Source of the DNA: an uncultured Haloferula sp.
GTDB taxonomy: Bacteria; Verrucomicrobiota; Verrucomicrobiae; Verrucomicrobiales; Akkermansiaceae
DNA: 16,153 nucleotides
Assembly: GCA_946481625.1 (NCBI GenBank)
Contig: CAMLOZ010000013.1
Location: forward strand, 1 to 16,153
Direction of reading: 5' to 3'
Each line of letters opens with the position of its first letter. Position 1 is the first letter of the stretch. Positions 6,953 through 14,634 of the stretch are shown piece after piece. Under the pieces are notes generated by a model. That model was not told the DNA's origin. It was given only the letters and a program-made list of their open reading frames with translations, and ran no database searches. Made by a program: the position numbers and the translations under genes.

Positions 6953-9715
6953 TCAAGGTTTCTCAGTCATCGGCCATCCCGGAGCTGGCCGTGCTCCAAG
7001 GTCCATCACCCCCGTCCTGCGCGCGCGCCTTCTGAGCCACTTTTCAAGTTCCACCGCCAGGTAGGCCACAAGCCCGACGCCGGTGATATGGAGCCACGCA
7101 GGTCCATCAAGCGGTGCGGAGTGGAAGAGCCGGTTCATGACGGGCGCATAGGTGAACACCATCTGTGCCGCAATCATGGCCGCGATGCACGGGACCACCC
7201 ATGGATTCGAGAAGAATCCGATCGCCCAAACGGAGCGGATGAGGCTGCGGCAGTTCAAGAGATAGAAGATCTCGACCATGACGATCACATTCACCACAAT
7301 CGTGCGAGCTTCGGCCACCGTGCGCCCACGGGCTTCCTGCTCCCAAACGAAGAGCCCGAAACATCCGGCCAGGATGATCAGCGACAGCAAGCCCGTGCGC
7401 ATGAAGAGCGGGAAATCCAGGATCGGCTGCTTCGGATCCCGTGGCGGGCGGGTCATCAGATCATTCTCGCGGGGCTCGAACACCAGAGCAAAGCCGAGGA
7501 TCACCGCTGTCATCATGTTCACCCACAGGAGCTGTACCGGGAGGGCCGGGAGGGCCGTCCCCAAGCCGATCGCCGCAAGCAAGGTGAGTCCTTCTCCGAA
7601 ATTGCACGGGATCTCCCACACGATGCACTTGATCAGATTGTCAAAGACCCCGCGCCCTTCCTCCACGGCGTTTTCGATCGAGGCGAAATTGTCGTCTGTC
7701 AGGATGATGTCTGCCGCACCCTTCGCGACATCCGTTCCGCCGATCCCCATGGCAATGCCGATGTCCGCTTGCTTCAGCGCCGGAGCGTCGTTCACGCCGT
7801 CTCCCGTCATCGCCACGATATGACCCTTCGCCTGAAGGGCGCGCACCAACCGCACCTTCTGCTCGGGTGCCACCCGTGCGAAAACGGCGGTCGCCTCGGC
7901 AACTTCCGGTAGTTCCTCGTCGGGCACTTCATCCAACGCCCGTCCCGATAGCGCGCCGCATCCGTCGCCATCCAGCCCGAGCCGCCGCGCGATCGCCAGT
8001 GCCGTCAGCAGGTGGTCGCCGGTGATCATCTTCACGGAGATGCCGGCGCGCCGGCATCTGGCCACCGCACGAATCGCCTCCTCCCGGGGCGGATCGATCA
8101 TCCCTTGGAGGCCGAGGAAGGTGAGCGCTCCCGCGACATGATGATGATCCACCCGCTGCTGATCGAGGGGCACGATGCGACGCGCGAATCCAAGCACGCG
8201 CAGGCCCTCGGAAGCCATGCTGTCGGCGATTTCCTGTACCTTCGCACGATCCAGATCGACCAGCCGGCCCGAGGGGTCCAAGGCATCGTGACACTTGCCG
8301 AGCAGGCGCTCCACCGCGCCTTTCTTGTAGATCACGCGGGTATCCTCGCCGTCCCGGTGGTGGAGTGTCGCCATGTACTGGTGTTCCGACTCGAAGGCCA
8401 GGGTATCGACTCTCGGCATTTCTCCCGCCAGGTCGCCAGCGCTGAGTCCGGCCTTCTCCGCGGCGACGATGAGTGCAGCCTCGGTCGGGTCTCCCCGGAC
8501 GGTGCGCAAACCGTCTTTCACGACCACTGCCGAATCGTTGCACAAGAGGCCGGCCCTCAAGCACTCGGCCAAGGAGTGGTCCAGCGGGAGCCCGGCGGGC
8601 TCGCCTTGCAGCAGGATCGATCCCGCCGGATCATAGCCCGCGCCGGTCACCTGGTAAGTCCGCCCGCCCGCGTGAATCTCGCGAACGGTCATCTGGTTCT
8701 CCGTGAGGGTTCCCGTCTTGTCCGAGCAAATGACCGTGGTGCTTCCCAAGGTCTCGACGGCGGGCAAGCGCCGCACCACGGCACGCCGCCTCGCCAAACG
8801 GGAAACGCCCACCGCGAGCGTGATCGTCACGGCAGCCGGAAGTCCCTCCGGAATCGCGCCGACCGCCAGCGCCACCGCCGCCATGAACATGTCCACCGGC
8901 GGCTCACCCCGGGTGAGTCCGATCATGAAGGTCACCGCTGCCAAACCGAGGATGAGAAACATCAGGAGCCGGCTGAAGACGGCGATCTTGCGGGTCAGCG
9001 GCGTTTCGAGCTGTTCGGCCACCGAGATCAGTCCGGCTATGCGGCCGGTTTCGGTACGAGCGCCCGTGGCCCACACGACGCCTTCGGCCTGCCCATAGGT
9101 GACGAGCGTGCCGGTAAAGGCGACGTTCCTCCGGTCCGCAAGGACCGTCCCCAGGGCCAGCCGCCCGACCTGTTTCTCCACCGGCACGGACTCCCCGCTC
9201 AGCATCGATTCATCGACGCGCAGGTTCCGCACCTTGAGCAAGCGGATATCGGCGGGGACCCGGTCGCCGCTCTGGAGCATGAGGACATCGCCCGGCACCA
9301 GCTCCCGCGAAGAAATCCGGATCACCCGCCCGCCGCGGCGTACGGTCGCTTCGGTGACGACGAGCCCGGCCAGAGCGAGGATCGCCTTCTCCGCCTTGCC
9401 CTCCTGGAAGAAGCCGACGAGCGCATTCACGATCACCACTCCAAGAATGACCGAGGCATCCACCCACTCTCCCAGCGCCAGCACCACCCCGGCGGCGATC
9501 AGGAGGACATAGACCAAGGGCTGGAGAAACTGGGCGAGCATCCGTCCCCACGGACCGACGGGAGCCCTGGCGATGATCTCGTTCGGACCGTACCGGTCCA
9601 AACGCTCTTCCGCCTCCCGGGGCATCAAGCCGTTGACCGGATCGGTGCCGAGCAGATCCAGCGCCTCCCGCTCTCCCAGCGCGTGGATATCTCGCGGCGT
9701 GTCGGTGGCATTCAT
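6953..9715 (-). CDS. P2-type cation-transporting ATPase (920 aa)
   Basis: Inner-membrane ion pump of the Ca2+/H+/Na+,K+ P-type branch, not a heavy-metal P1B pump (no N-terminal CxxC domain, PEGLP instead of CPC in M4). Order seen: N-terminal cation-ATPase domain; M1-M2 (about 60-106); actuator domain with SGES (173-176); M3-M4 with IPEGLPAA (288-295); phosphorylated D332 in CSDKTGTLTENQ; nucleotide domain with GDPTEAAL (408-415), FESE (441-444) and KGA (465-467); DPPR (541-544), TGD (565-567), hinge TGDGVND (637-643); then M5-M10. Of the SERCA site residues, M5 keeps N705 and E708 and M6 keeps N733 and T736, but the key M6 aspartate is Ala737, so the ion may not be Ca2+. The reading frame is open further upstream to 9949, but that part has no family similarity and would run through the divergent promoter; ATG at 9715 gives the usual N-terminus, though no Shine-Dalgarno is visible. 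It is the first gene of the leftward operon, 3 bp from the kinase fusion. Confidence 0.88.
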   Translation of the reverse strand: MNATDTPRDIHALGEREALDLLGTDPVNGLMPREAEERLDRYGPNEIIARAPVGPWGRMLAQFLQPLVYVLLIAAGVVLALGEWVDASVILGVVIVNALVGFFQEGKAEKAILALAGLVVTEATVRRGGRVIRISSRELVPGDVLMLQSGDRVPADIRLLKVRNLRVDESMLSGESVPVEKQVGRLALGTVLADRRNVAFTGTLVTYGQAEGVVWATGARTETGRIAGLISVAEQLETPLTRKIAVFSRLLMFLILGLAAVTFMIGLTRGEPPVDMFMAAVALAVGAIPEGLPAAVTITLAVGVSRLARRRAVVRRLPAVETLGSTTVICSDKTGTLTENQMTVREIHAGGRTYQVTGAGYDPAGSILLQGEPAGLPLDHSLAECLRAGLLCNDSAVVVKDGLRTVRGDPTEAALIVAAEKAGLSAGDLAGEMPRVDTLAFESEHQYMATLHHRDGEDTRVIYKKGAVERLLGKCHDALDPSGRLVDLDRAKVQEIADSMASEGLRVLGFARRIVPLDQQRVDHHHVAGALTFLGLQGMIDPPREEAIRAVARCRRAGISVKMITGDHLLTALAIARRLGLDGDGCGALSGRALDEVPDEELPEVAEATAVFARVAPEQKVRLVRALQAKGHIVAMTGDGVNDAPALKQADIGIAMGIGGTDVAKGAADIILTDDNFASIENAVEEGRGVFDNLIKCIVWEIPCNFGEGLTLLAAIGLGTALPALPVQLLWVNMMTAVILGFALVFEPRENDLMTRPPRDPKQPILDFPLFMRTGLLSLIILAGCFGLFVWEQEARGRTVAEARTIVVNVIVMVEIFYLLNCRSLIRSVWAIGFFSNPWVVPCIAAMIAAQMVFTYAPVMNRLFHSAPLDGPAWLHITGVGLVAYLAVELEKWLRRRARRTGVMDLGARPAPGWPMTEKP

Positions 9716-9732
9716 GATCGGGCGGTGCCATG

Positions 9733-9758
9733 CCCCGTTCCCGAAAGGGAGAACCGGG
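9733..9758. repeat. Imperfect inverted repeat upstream of the ATPase start
   Basis: The plus strand reads CCCCGTT-CCC-GAAA-GGG-AG-AACCGGG: inner arms CCC/GGG around a GAAA loop, a 2-base bulge, then 7-base outer arms with one mismatch. It lies 18 bases upstream of the ATPase ATG, so it would form a hairpin in that gene's 5' leader or serve as a protein-binding dyad. There is no T-run, so an intrinsic terminator is unlikely. Confidence 0.4.
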
Positions 9759-9880
9759 AGACAGCACCCTGAGGCCGGCCTCCGTCCGATCCAATCAATT
9801 GGCAAATTTTGCACGGATTCCCGCAAGCCATGCAGCGCCTTCCGGGCCCGCATCGTCATGATGGATACGACCCCGAAACC

Positions 9881-9884
9881 GGAG
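9881..9884 (+). promoter_or_regulatory. Shine-Dalgarno deciding the ppsA start
   Basis: GGAG followed by six bases (AATCTC) and ATG at 9891. The in-frame upstream ATGs at 9858 and 9861 lack such a site, so the start at 9891 is preferred. Confidence 0.7.
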
Positions 9885-9890
9885 AATCTC

Positions 9891-12386
9891 ATGCAAACCG
9901 AATCCCAATCCCCGGCGAGCTTCGTGCGCTGGTTCGATACGCTCACCAATCAGGACGTAGCAGTTGCCGGAGGCAAGAACGCCTCCCTCGGCGAAATGAT
10001 CCGCACGCTTTCCAAGGAAGGCATCCGCGTGCCGGACGGCTTTGCCATCACTGCGGACGGATACCGGACATTCCTGAGGCATAACGACCTGGAATCCCGC
10101 CTCCGCGAGCAGCTCGAGTTGAAGAAGCAGCACCTCGTCGCGGAAGGAGAGGCCGAACGGGTGATCCGGCACCTCCTCCTGGACAGCGACTTTCCAGCGG
10201 ACATGCGCCAGGAAATTGTCACAGCCTATGAGGAGCTGAGCCGGCGCTATGGCTCCGCCGCGACCGACGTGGCGGTAAGAAGCAGTGCCACCGCGGAGGA
10301 TCTCCCGGATGCAAGTTTCGCCGGCCAGCACGAGAGCTACCTCGGAATCTCCGGCATCGGCGATGTGTTGCACGCTTGTCGCCGCTGCATTGCCTCCCTG
10401 TTCACGACACGGGCGATCAGCTACCGGGAGCAGAAGGGATTCGACCACATGTCCATCGCCCTCTCGGTGGGCGTGCAAAAAATGGTGCGGTCGGACGTGA
10501 AGGACGGTGCGTCCGGGGTCATGTTCAGCCTGGACACCGAGACCGGCTTCCCGGACATGATCGTGATCAACGCCTCCTTCGGACTGGGTGAATGTATCGT
10601 CCAAGGAACGGTGACACCGGACGAATTCCGGGTCTTCAAGCCGCTGCTCGCGGACCCGTCCAAGCGGCCAGTCGTCGAGAAGGTTCTCGGCTCCAAGGAG
10701 ATCAAGATGGTCTATGGCGACCGCTTCGGCACGCGCGTGCGGACGACGAACATGCCTTTCGAGCAACGCGGCCGCTTCGCCTTGAACGATGATCAGATCC
10801 TCCAGCTCGCACGCTGGGGCAAGCGTCTGGAAGAACACTATGGACGGCCCATGGACATGGAATGGGCGGTGGACGGCGAAACCGGTGAGATGTTCATGCT
10901 GCAAGCGCGCCCCGAGACGGTCCAGTGCCATGCGAGCAAGGGAAGCTTCCGCTCCTGCCATCTGGTGACAGGCGAGTCGCCGCCACGCTTGATCACCACG
11001 GGCCTCGCGATCGGCAGCACCATCGCGAACGGGACCGTCCGCCCGTTGCACGGACCCGGCGAATCGAGCAGCTTCAAGGAGGGCGAGATCCTCGTCGCCC
11101 CATCGACCAATCCGGATTGGGTCCCCGTGATGAAAAAGGCGGCCGGCATCATCACGGACCATGGCGGCCGCAGCAGCCACGCCGCGATCGTGAGCCGCGA
11201 ACTCGGTGTCCCCGCGGTGATCGGCACGGGTGATGCCACCCGGCTCCTGTCAAAGGGGGAAAAAGTCACCATCGACTGTGCCCAGGGCGAAACGGGCGCC
11301 GTGTATGCGGGCCTCCTCGAATACGAGGCCGAGGAGATCGACCTCGAAACGCTGCCAACCGTCCGCACTCCCCTCCTCGTGAACGTCGCAACCCCGGAAG
11401 CCGCCTTCCGCTGGTGGCGTCTTCCCTGCCAGGGCATCGGACTGGCCCGCATGGAGTTCATCATCGGCAATCTCATCCGGGTTCATCCGATGGCGTTGCT
11501 TCGCTTCGACCAAATCTCCGATGCCGCCACCCGGATCATCATCGACAACCTGACCCGCTCCTATGAGGACAAGGCGGACTATTTCGTGGACCAGCTTGCA
11601 CGCGGCATCGCGCACATCGCGTCATCCCGCTATCCGAAACCGGTGGTCGTGCGGACCAGCGACTTCAAGACCAACGAGTATGCCGGACTGATCGGCGGAA
11701 AGCAGTTCGAACCGGAGGAGGAGAATCCGATGCTCGGCTTCCGCGGCGCCTCGCGATACTATCACCCCTCCTACCGGGAGGCCTTCGGGCTGGAGTGCCG
11801 CGCGATCAAGAAGGCCCGGGAGGAGATCGGCTTGGACAACATCGTCGTCATGATCCCCTTCTGCCGGACTCCCGAAGAAGCGGACCGGGTGCTCGAGGTC
11901 ATGGCCGAGCACGGCCTCAGGCGCGGCGAGCGCGGCCTCGAGATCCGCGTGATGGCGGAAATACCAAGCAATATCCTGCTCGCTGAAGAATTCGCGGAGC
12001 GGTTCGACGGTTTCTCGATCGGGTCCAATGACCTGACCCAATTGATCCTCGGCGTGGATCGCGACTCGGAGATCCTCGCGGAACTCTTCGACGAACGGAA
12101 CAAGGCGGTCCAAATCGCAATCCAGCGCCTCATCGAAACGGCGCACGCAAAGGGCTGCAAGGTGGGCATCTGCGGACAAGGACCCAGCGATCATCCAGAC
12201 TTCGCCGAGTTCCTTGTCGAGACGGGCATCGACTACATTTCGCTGAATCCCGACAGCGTCATCGGCATCACCCGCCACCTTGCCGCGATAGAGGAGAAGA
12301 AGCAACGGGCGGGTGTTCCGCCGGCCACCGCCGCTCCACCGCAGGCCGTCGGCCCGTCCCCTCGCCTCGCGCTATCATCGCCATGA
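9891..12386 (+). CDS. ppsA: Phosphoenolpyruvate synthase (pyruvate, water dikinase; 831 aa)
   Basis: Makes phosphoenolpyruvate from pyruvate and ATP, releasing AMP and phosphate; cytosolic, the entry to gluconeogenesis from C2/C3 substrates. The N-terminal ATP-grasp domain shows VAGGKNASLGEM (25-36), RVPDGFAIT (46-54), RSSATAEDLPDASFAGQ (130-146) and MEWAVDGE (323-330). The mobile swivel domain carries the phosphohistidine H430 in GGRSSHAAIVSRELGVPAV. The C-terminal PEP/pyruvate barrel has GIGLARMEF (515-523), RTSDFKTNEY (588-597), ENPMLGFRGASRY (611-623), GSNDLTQL (711-718) and the catalytic Cys761 in GICGQGPSDHP. The last 30 or so residues are a Pro/Ala-rich tail beyond the family core (E. 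coli PpsA is 792 aa). The stop overlaps the next gene's start as ATGA, so translation of the Usp protein is likely coupled. The common regulator PpsR is not in the window. Confidence 0.96.
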   Translation: MQTESQSPASFVRWFDTLTNQDVAVAGGKNASLGEMIRTLSKEGIRVPDGFAITADGYRTFLRHNDLESRLREQLELKKQHLVAEGEAERVIRHLLLDSDFPADMRQEIVTAYEELSRRYGSAATDVAVRSSATAEDLPDASFAGQHESYLGISGIGDVLHACRRCIASLFTTRAISYREQKGFDHMSIALSVGVQKMVRSDVKDGASGVMFSLDTETGFPDMIVINASFGLGECIVQGTVTPDEFRVFKPLLADPSKRPVVEKVLGSKEIKMVYGDRFGTRVRTTNMPFEQRGRFALNDDQILQLARWGKRLEEHYGRPMDMEWAVDGETGEMFMLQARPETVQCHASKGSFRSCHLVTGESPPRLITTGLAIGSTIANGTVRPLHGPGESSSFKEGEILVAPSTNPDWVPVMKKAAGIITDHGGRSSHAAIVSRELGVPAVIGTGDATRLLSKGEKVTIDCAQGETGAVYAGLLEYEAEEIDLETLPTVRTPLLVNVATPEAAFRWWRLPCQGIGLARMEFIIGNLIRVHPMALLRFDQISDAATRIIIDNLTRSYEDKADYFVDQLARGIAHIASSRYPKPVVVRTSDFKTNEYAGLIGGKQFEPEEENPMLGFRGASRYYHPSYREAFGLECRAIKKAREEIGLDNIVVMIPFCRTPEEADRVLEVMAEHGLRRGERGLEIRVMAEIPSNILLAEEFAERFDGFSIGSNDLTQLILGVDRDSEILAELFDERNKAVQIAIQRLIETAHAKGCKVGICGQGPSDHPDFAEFLVETGIDYISLNPDSVIGITRHLAAIEEKKQRAGVPPATAAPPQAVGPSPRLALSSP

Positions 12387-13288
12387 ATGCGGATCATCCG
12401 ATCATCGCCGCCATCGATTTCTCCGCCGCATCCACGGCGGTCCTCCATCACGCGCTCCATGTCGCGGACCTGGCGAAGGCACCCCTTTGTCTCGTGCATG
12501 TCATCGACTCGACGGTGCTGAATCACCGCTCGGTATCGCTGGGGCGGGTCCCCGATCCCGACGTTCTGATCTCGATCGCGAAGGATCGGCTCAGGGAAAT
12601 GATCCCCGCCTCCGGACCGGGGGCGAATTGCGATGTGGTGGTCCGCTGCGGGCGGCCTGTCGATGAGCTGCATGCCATCGTCGCGGAACGCCAGGCATCC
12701 CTCTTGATCGTGGCGGCCAACGATCTCACCAAGCGCCATCCCGGGTCGGTCGCGTCCGCATGCATCCGGACGATTCCCAGCGACATCATGGTGCTGCGCG
12801 ATTGGGGCGGGCGTGACTTCCGGAAGATCCTGCTGTGCACCGATTTCTCCGCCTCCTCCGCGAAGGCGCTGGAACGTGCGGTGTGGCTGGCCATCCTTCA
12901 CAATGCCCCGCTCGAGATTGCCTACGTAATGTATCCGCCATCAAGGGACGCATGGGGTGAAATCCTGGAGACCCCGGCCCCCGGGGATGAGCGCAGCTAT
13001 GCCGAGCGCTGCCGGAGTTCCGTGGAAAGCTCGATGACGGCGTTCCTCTCGCCGGAGTCCGGGCGTCTCGCCCGCGTCACTCACCGGACCACGATCCTGG
13101 AATCCGTGGACCCCGCCCAATGCCTGAAATACCACGTGCAGGATAACGCGCCCGACCTGGTGGTCCTCGGGAGCAAACTCCACTCCCGCTTCACCCGGAT
13201 CTTCTCGGTGGGCATCGCCGATCACCTTCTTCACGAGACCGCCGCCTCGATCCTTGCCGTCCGTGACAAACCCGAATCGCACGCCTGA
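12383..13288 (+). CDS. Tandem universal stress protein, two Usp domains (301 aa)
   Basis: Two Usp (PF00582-type) folds in one chain, as in E. coli UspE. Domain 1 (about 5-139) opens with PIIAAIDFSAAST and ends PSDIMVLRD; domain 2 (about 146-295) opens with KILLCTDFSASSAKALERA and ends ASILAVRD. Neither domain has the GxxGx9G(S/T) ATP-binding motif: in domain 1 the site reads AANDLTKRHPGS and in domain 2 GSKLHSRFTRIFS, so this looks like a UspA-type non-ATP-binding protein. The start overlaps the ppsA stop by 4 bp and has no Shine-Dalgarno of its own. The partner is unknown; Usp proteins generally act in starvation and oxygen-limitation survival. Confidence 0.88.
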   Translation: MNADHPIIAAIDFSAASTAVLHHALHVADLAKAPLCLVHVIDSTVLNHRSVSLGRVPDPDVLISIAKDRLREMIPASGPGANCDVVVRCGRPVDELHAIVAERQASLLIVAANDLTKRHPGSVASACIRTIPSDIMVLRDWGGRDFRKILLCTDFSASSAKALERAVWLAILHNAPLEIAYVMYPPSRDAWGEILETPAPGDERSYAERCRSSVESSMTAFLSPESGRLARVTHRTTILESVDPAQCLKYHVQDNAPDLVVLGSKLHSRFTRIFSVGIADHLLHETAASILAVRDKPESHA

Positions 13289-13290
13289 GG
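13287..13290 (+). promoter_or_regulatory. Shine-Dalgarno of the three-domain Usp gene, overlapping the preceding stop codon
   Basis: GAGG shares two bases with the TGA of the upstream usp gene and lies nine bases before the ATG at 13300. It supports that start and translational coupling. Confidence 0.55.
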
Positions 13291-13299
13291 ACCCTACCC

Positions 13300-14601
13300 A
13301 TGAACATCGTTATAGGAACCGACTTCTCGCCTGTCGCCCAGCAAGCTGCGGATGCCGCCGCCGCCATTGCTTCGGCCACGGACGGTCACATGACCTTGGT
13401 CCATGTGCACCAGACGCTTGCCATTCCCGATGCCCCCGAGCTGACAGCCCAAGCCGCCGAGGATGCGGTCAAGGCGCTTTCCAAGGAGGCGGACCGGATC
13501 CGGAAAACCGGCGTCGATGTCGCGATCGATTTCCCCGGTGGTTCCGCCGGGCGCGGCCTGCTGGAGGCGGCGGCGCGACATCAGGCTGATCTCCTCGTCG
13601 TGGGATCCGTTTCCGGCAGGAGCCTCAAGACGCGCTGGCTCCTCGGGGACGTCGCGGAGTTCGTGGCGGAGCATGCGCAAATCCCCACGCTCATCGTGAG
13701 AAACTCCGCGCCGATCATCAATTGGGCCCTCAAGCTTGAACCGCTCAAGATCCTGATCGGGGAGAACCTCCCGGAGTTTTCCGACAATCCGCTTCTCTGG
13801 GTGAAGGAGCTCTCGGAGATCGCCCCGACCAAGCCGGTCGTCGCCTATGTCATGTGGCCCTACGAGGAGGCGGTCCGCTACGGCTGCCCGCTGCCGATCT
13901 CCTACATGGACGTCTCCCCGGAAGTCCTGGAGATGGCGCAACGGGACCTCCAGAAACGCACGGGCAGGCTCATGGGCGATTTCCCGGTGCAAGCCGTGAT
14001 CAAATGTTCCTGGGGTGTGGCGGATGCGCCGCTCGCGGAACTGACGAAGGAAAAGAAGGCGGATCTCCTCGTCGTGGGAAGCCGCCAGCACAGGCGGCTG
14101 GCTCGCTTCCTGGAACATTCCGTCTCCCGCGCTGTCATCCACGAGACCACCGTGAACCTCGCCGTGGTGCCTTGCCGAGCCGCTGCAAGTCCACGCCCGG
14201 TGATCAGGCGTTTCGAACGCGTGCTCATCCCCACCGATCTTTCAGAAAAGGGCAACCGTGCAATCGCATCCGGTTGCTCCATGGTGCCGCCAGGCGGCGT
14301 GGTCTGCATCGCCCATGTCTGTTCCCAACATCAACAACACCCCGATGCGGAAGCACGTTTGCGGCTCCTGATACCCCCCGAGGCCGAGAGCTTCGGGATT
14401 CGGAGCGAGGTCATGGCAACGACCGACGACAACCCGGCCGCCGGTATTGTCCATCTGGCGAACCGGTTCGGAGCGGATGCCGTGTGCATGGCCAACCATC
14501 CCCGCCCCGAGATCGGCGAGGCCTTCCTGAGGTCAACCACCCGCGAGGTGCTCAGGAACATCCGCATGCCCGTCCTGCTTGTCCAAGCCGAAGGGGGCTG
14601 A
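13300..14601 (+). CDS. Universal stress protein with three tandem Usp domains (433 aa)
   Basis: Three Usp folds can be traced. Domain 1 (about 1-135): MNIVIGTDFSPVA at the start and LLVVGSVSGRSLKTRWLLGD at 98-117, which is close to the ATP-binding motif but with three residues between the first glycines (G-x3-G-x9-G-D). Domain 2 (about 148-292) is degenerate at its start (LKILIGENLPEF) but ends with LLVVGSRQHRRLARFLEHSVS and LAVVPC. Domain 3 (about 304-430) opens with ERVLIPTDLSEKGNRAI and ends MPVLLVQA; it lacks the glycine motif (MANHPRPEIGEAFLRSTT). Most Usp proteins have one or two domains; three is uncommon. It lies 11 bp after the two-domain usp gene and is the last gene of the ppsA operon. 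Function beyond stress survival is unknown; one nucleotide-binding-like and two degenerate domains would suit an internal sensor or scaffold. Confidence 0.87.
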   Translation: MNIVIGTDFSPVAQQAADAAAAIASATDGHMTLVHVHQTLAIPDAPELTAQAAEDAVKALSKEADRIRKTGVDVAIDFPGGSAGRGLLEAAARHQADLLVVGSVSGRSLKTRWLLGDVAEFVAEHAQIPTLIVRNSAPIINWALKLEPLKILIGENLPEFSDNPLLWVKELSEIAPTKPVVAYVMWPYEEAVRYGCPLPISYMDVSPEVLEMAQRDLQKRTGRLMGDFPVQAVIKCSWGVADAPLAELTKEKKADLLVVGSRQHRRLARFLEHSVSRAVIHETTVNLAVVPCRAAASPRPVIRRFERVLIPTDLSEKGNRAIASGCSMVPPGGVVCIAHVCSQHQQHPDAEARLRLLIPPEAESFGIRSEVMATTDDNPAAGIVHLANRFGADAVCMANHPRPEIGEAFLRSTTREVLRNIRMPVLLVQAEGG

Positions 14602-14634
14602 GCAGCCGGCCAAACCCGCTCCGCGTTCCTTCGC

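Larger units (their letters stand above)
9716..9890. promoter_or_regulatory. Divergent intergenic control region between the ATPase operon and the ppsA operon
   Basis: This 175-bp gap must carry the promoters of both operons. Its middle (9791-9812) is an AT-rich island in otherwise GC-rich DNA, containing CAATTG (9796-9801) and a perfect 5-bp-arm palindrome GCAAA-T-TTTGC (9802-9812). I could not assign a convincing -35/-10 pair to either side. The palindrome is a plausible operator position for joint control. Confidence 0.5.

Noticed and set aside
8012..9772. Long plus-strand open frame of 586 codons opposite the ATPase
   Set aside because: Shadow of the ATPase gene; rich in His/Arg/Gly/Asp with no recognisable motif.
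9785..9798. Possible FNR/Anr box around ATCAA (9794-9798)
   Set aside because: The left half-site at the correct spacing is TCCGA, not TTGAT, so only one half matches; this would have suited the hypoxia idea but the sequence does not support it.
9801..9812. Possible sigma-54 promoter (TTGGCA...TTGCA) before ppsA
   Set aside because: The GG and GC doublets are separated by 8 bases instead of the required 10.
9573..9890. N-terminal extension of ppsA back to 9573
   Set aside because: It would overlap the opposite-strand ATPase coding sequence, is Ser/Arg-rich shadow-like sequence, and the GGAG site supports ATG 9891.
9716..9949. N-terminal extension of the P-type ATPase up to 9949 (78 extra residues)
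   Set aside because: The extension has no family similarity, overlaps the ppsA start and leaves no promoter space; ATG 9715 gives the normal pump N-terminus.
14596..14607. GGCTG-AG-CAGCC hairpin at the usp stop as a terminator
   Set aside because: The loop is only two bases, the stem is short and there is no T-run on either strand.
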